8,339 bases of DNA, taken from NCBI GenBank assembly GCA_041625575.1, contig JBFJTG010000133.1, positions 1 to 8,339 on the forward strand, in the 5' to 3' direction. The notes below the pieces were generated by a model. It was not told the origin of the DNA, did no database searches, and saw only the letters and a list, made by a program, of their open reading frames with translations. The number at the start of each line of letters is the position of its first letter. Position 1 is the first letter of the stretch. This DNA comes from Litorivivens sp041625575 (GTDB lineage: Bacteria; Pseudomonadota; Gammaproteobacteria; Pseudomonadales; Spongiibacteraceae). A program made the translations under genes and the position numbers. Below, piece after piece: positions 6,941 through 8,339 of the stretch.

Positions 6941-6965
6941 TGTAGGAGCGAGCCCTGCTCGCGAA
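6941..6965 (-). repeat. REP-like palindrome R6 (stem type B, inverted)
   Basis: On the minus strand it reads TTC, GCGAGC-AGG-GCTCGC, TCCTACA. It has the same flanks as R5 but a different, still fully paired stem. It pairs with R5 across a 13-nt spacer in the head-to-tail inverted layout of REPIN or BIME doublets. Confidence 0.92.
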
Positions 6966-6987
6966 TGGGTTATCGCAGAACAACCCA
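6966..6987. repeat. Linker palindrome between R6 and R7
   Basis: TGGGTT (6966-6971) and AACCCA (6982-6987) are perfect 6-bp arms around a 10-nt loop. With the adjoining GCGAA of R6 and TTCGC of R7 the symmetry extends further, interrupted by a few extra bases. Confidence 0.6.
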
Positions 6988-6991
6988 AAGA

Positions 6992-7016
6992 TTCGCCTGC
7001 ACGGCAGGCTCCCACG
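6992..7016 (+). repeat. REP-like palindrome R7 (stem type A)
   Basis: Stem-loop GCCTGC-ACG-GCAGGC, with flanks TTC and TCCCACG (two changes from the usual right flank). The stem is unchanged and the loop differs. Confidence 0.88.
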
Positions 7017-7017
7017 C

Positions 7018-7041
7018 TAGAGCTCGAGCTCCGCTCGCGAA
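7018..7041 (-). repeat. Degenerate REP-like unit R8 (stem type B, inverted)
   Basis: The GCTCGCGAA end is intact, while the other end (TAGAGCTCGAGCTCC) has several changes from the R6 copy. It follows R7 after one base, so R7 and R8 form a second, closer-spaced inverted pair. Confidence 0.65.
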
Positions 7042-7057
7042 TGGAACACCCCGAAGA

Positions 7058-7082
7058 TTCGCCTGCAAGGCAGGCTCCTACA
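7058..7082 (+). repeat. REP-like palindrome R9 (stem type A), overlapping the thioesterase stop codon
   Basis: Identical over 25 nt to R5, with stem-loop GCCTGC-AAG-GCAGGC. Its CTA at 7078-7080 is the TAG stop of the minus-strand thioesterase gene, and its last two bases lie in that gene's final Val codon. Confidence 0.93.
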
Positions 7083-7542
7083 CTATATCCGCCGCGTGAC
7101 CAATAATGGCATAGAGGCCTTTGAAGCTAACGGCAGGTTTACCATCGCGCACAACCTGGGTACGCAACTCGATCTTGGCCTTTCCGCGTGACTCAAAGTC
7201 CGATAGAAATCTCTGCCACTCAGCCTCATCCACCGCCAAGGATGATGCAACGATATCGCTGTCGACCGGGGCGAGGTAATCAATTTCACCGCGAGCGACC
7301 ACAATATTCGGGTCAATCCCGGCTTCCCTGCAACGCAGGTAAACCATGCCCCACCCCGCCATCACGGCAAGCACATACAGGCTGCCGCCAAAGGCGGTCT
7401 GTTTGTCGTTAATACTGGGGCCTAGCGGAGCATTAAGGGTGAGGGATTGACTGTCATAATCGGCAACAGATATTTGCAGGGCCTGCGCTGTTGGCAGATG
7501 GGTCTGCACGAACTCGGTCAGGCGATTAGCAACTTCTTTCAT
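7078..7542 (-). CDS. YiiD C-terminal-type hotdog thioesterase
   Basis: 154 residues, matching in outline the C-terminal thioesterase-like domain of E. coli YiiD (FabP) as a stand-alone protein. The best marker is NDKQTAFGGSLYVLAVMAGWG at residues 45-65, the asparagine-loop-helix region of this hotdog family, followed by the EIDYLAPVDSD strand at 86-96 and the terminal VSFKGLYAII strand. It probably hydrolyses an acyl-CoA or acyl-ACP thioester; the substrate cannot be read from sequence. No signal peptide is seen. The ATG lies 5 nt after the meaB stop with only a weak Shine-Dalgarno, so it is probably the second gene of a meaB operon. The reading frame ends inside a REP-like palindrome (R9), which provides the TAG stop and part of the last Val codon. 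Confidence 0.88.
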   Translation of the reverse strand: MKEVANRLTEFVQTHLPTAQALQISVADYDSQSLTLNAPLGPSINDKQTAFGGSLYVLAVMAGWGMVYLRCREAGIDPNIVVARGEIDYLAPVDSDIVASSLAVDEAEWQRFLSDFESRGKAKIELRTQVVRDGKPAVSFKGLYAIIGHAADIV

Positions 7543-7547
7543 TCAGC

Positions 7548-8339
7548 TTATTTCTCGAACAGGAGTTCTATCAGGGCTTTGGCCGCAAGATAAGGTGTTG
7601 TTTCACCCTGAGTGACCTGACGATCAAGCTCAGGCATTTTCTGTTTTACACCGGGGTTTTGCTTGAGTCGCAGATCCAGCATTTCGTGGAGCAATTTGTG
7701 CATCCACTCTTGCGCCTGTCGCGAGCGCTTTTTATCGAAGGCATCGTTTTTAATCGCATCGATTTGATAGCCGCTAATCATGCCCCAAATTTCATCGATA
7801 TTTTCTTTCAATTGCGAAGAACAGGTGAGCACCTGCGGTGTCCAGAAACTGGTGTGACGCAGCAGGTGCATCGCGTTCTGGTAGTGCCGCCGGGTTTGCT
7901 GCGCCATATTAATACTGTCGCCATCGGCTTTGTTGATGACAAGCGCATCGGCCAATTCCAGAATGCCTTTTTTGATTCCCTGCAGCTCGTCGCCTGCATT
8001 GGGTAGCATCAACACCATAAAGAAGTCGACCATGCTGGCAACTTCATATTCCGATTGACCTACGCCGACAGTTTCAACGAGTATCACGTCGTAGCCTGCC
8101 GCTTCGCACAAGAGCATAGTTTCGCGCGTCTTTAAGGCGACACCACCCAGCGCACCTTCTGAGGGAGAGGGTCGAATAAAAGCCTTATCGCTGCGCGACA
8201 GTTCTTCCATGCGGGTTTTATCGCCCAGAATAGAACCGCCGGCTATCGGAGAACTCGGGTCAACCGCCAGTACGGCGACCTTTTTACCCTGAGCTATAAC
8301 AGTCTGACCAAAGCTTTCAATAAAGGTGGATTTGCCGAC
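7548..8339 (-). CDS. meaB: Methylmalonyl-CoA mutase-associated GTPase MeaB (ArgK family), 5' truncated by window edge
   Basis: The frame runs to the right window edge and gives 263 residues; full-length relatives have about 320-330, so roughly 60 N-terminal residues are missing. The visible fragment opens inside the P-loop at VGKST, then shows VAVLAVDPSSPIAGGSILGD, KTRMEEL, the switch region ETVGVGQSEYEVA (fragment residues 89-101) and the guanine-specificity motif NKAD (136-139). An internal ATG at 8210 is not the start because the P-loop and DPSS motifs precede it. MeaB is a G-protein chaperone that gates loading of adenosylcobalamin into methylmalonyl-CoA mutase and protects it from inactivation. 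The mutase gene is not in the window; it may lie beyond the right edge, which would be upstream. The earlier ArgK (arginine transport kinase) label for this family is outdated. Confidence 0.95.
   Translation of the reverse strand, partial: VGKSTFIESFGQTVIAQGKKVAVLAVDPSSPIAGGSILGDKTRMEELSRSDKAFIRPSPSEGALGGVALKTRETMLLCEAAGYDVILVETVGVGQSEYEVASMVDFFMVLMLPNAGDELQGIKKGILELADALVINKADGDSINMAQQTRRHYQNAMHLLRHTSFWTPQVLTCSSQLKENIDEIWGMISGYQIDAIKNDAFDKKRSRQAQEWMHKLLHEMLDLRLKQNPGVKQKMPELDRQVTQGETTPYLAAKALIELLFEK

Noticed and set aside
6903..7082. CRISPR array
   Set aside because: The repeats alternate in orientation, spacers are 1-26 nt and partly alike, and no cas gene is present; REP-like elements explain it.
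6896..7099. 67-codon open frame with repeated RFACKAGSYT-like segments
   Set aside because: It lies almost wholly inside the REP array; the peptide repetition comes from the DNA repeats. It starts at a TTG inside the patatin stop region without a ribosome binding site.

Overview
The window reads as an ordinary chromosomal housekeeping segment of a gammaproteobacterium. The evidence is the divergent ppsA/ppsR pair, a RoxA (YcfD)-type ribosomal oxygenase, a MeaB GTPase, a YiiD-C thioesterase and intergenic REP-like palindromes of the kind common in Pseudomonas and its relatives. A member of the Pseudomonadales/Cellvibrionales side of the class is my best guess; I cannot name a genus. There are eight protein genes, two of them cut by the window edges. 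I see no tRNA, rRNA, CRISPR array, insertion sequence or prophage gene.

Left block (1-1890, + strand): the 3' part of roxA, the 2-oxoglutarate/Fe(II) arginine hydroxylase of ribosomal protein L16, overlaps by ATGA a GNAT acetyltransferase that carries an extra C-terminal domain of about 150 residues. A small Rieske [2Fe-2S] protein (1901-2212, - strand) converges on this block with a 10-nt gap.

Central block (2213-6899): ppsA (PEP synthase, - strand, TTG start) and ppsR (its regulatory kinase/phosphotransferase, + strand) are divergent from a shared ~140-nt control region that holds a 7-bp-arm inverted repeat. ppsR overlaps by TAATG a patatin-like phospholipase gene. The target Thr/His pair of PpsA and the P-loop of PpsR are both intact, so this is a complete gluconeogenic switch.

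Right block (7078-8339, - strand): meaB (5' part outside the window), the chaperone GTPase of methylmalonyl-CoA mutase, is followed 5 nt later by a YiiD-C hotdog thioesterase. The operon converges on the patatin gene.

The two intergenic spaces at 2213-2380 and 6900-7077 are filled by REP-like palindromes. The most interesting signal in the window is here. Nine copies, some decayed, fall into two stem types that share the same flanks and differ by two compensatory base-pair changes. They alternate in orientation like REPINs/BIMEs, and one copy supplies the stop codon of the thioesterase gene. I found no clearly novel multi-gene system.
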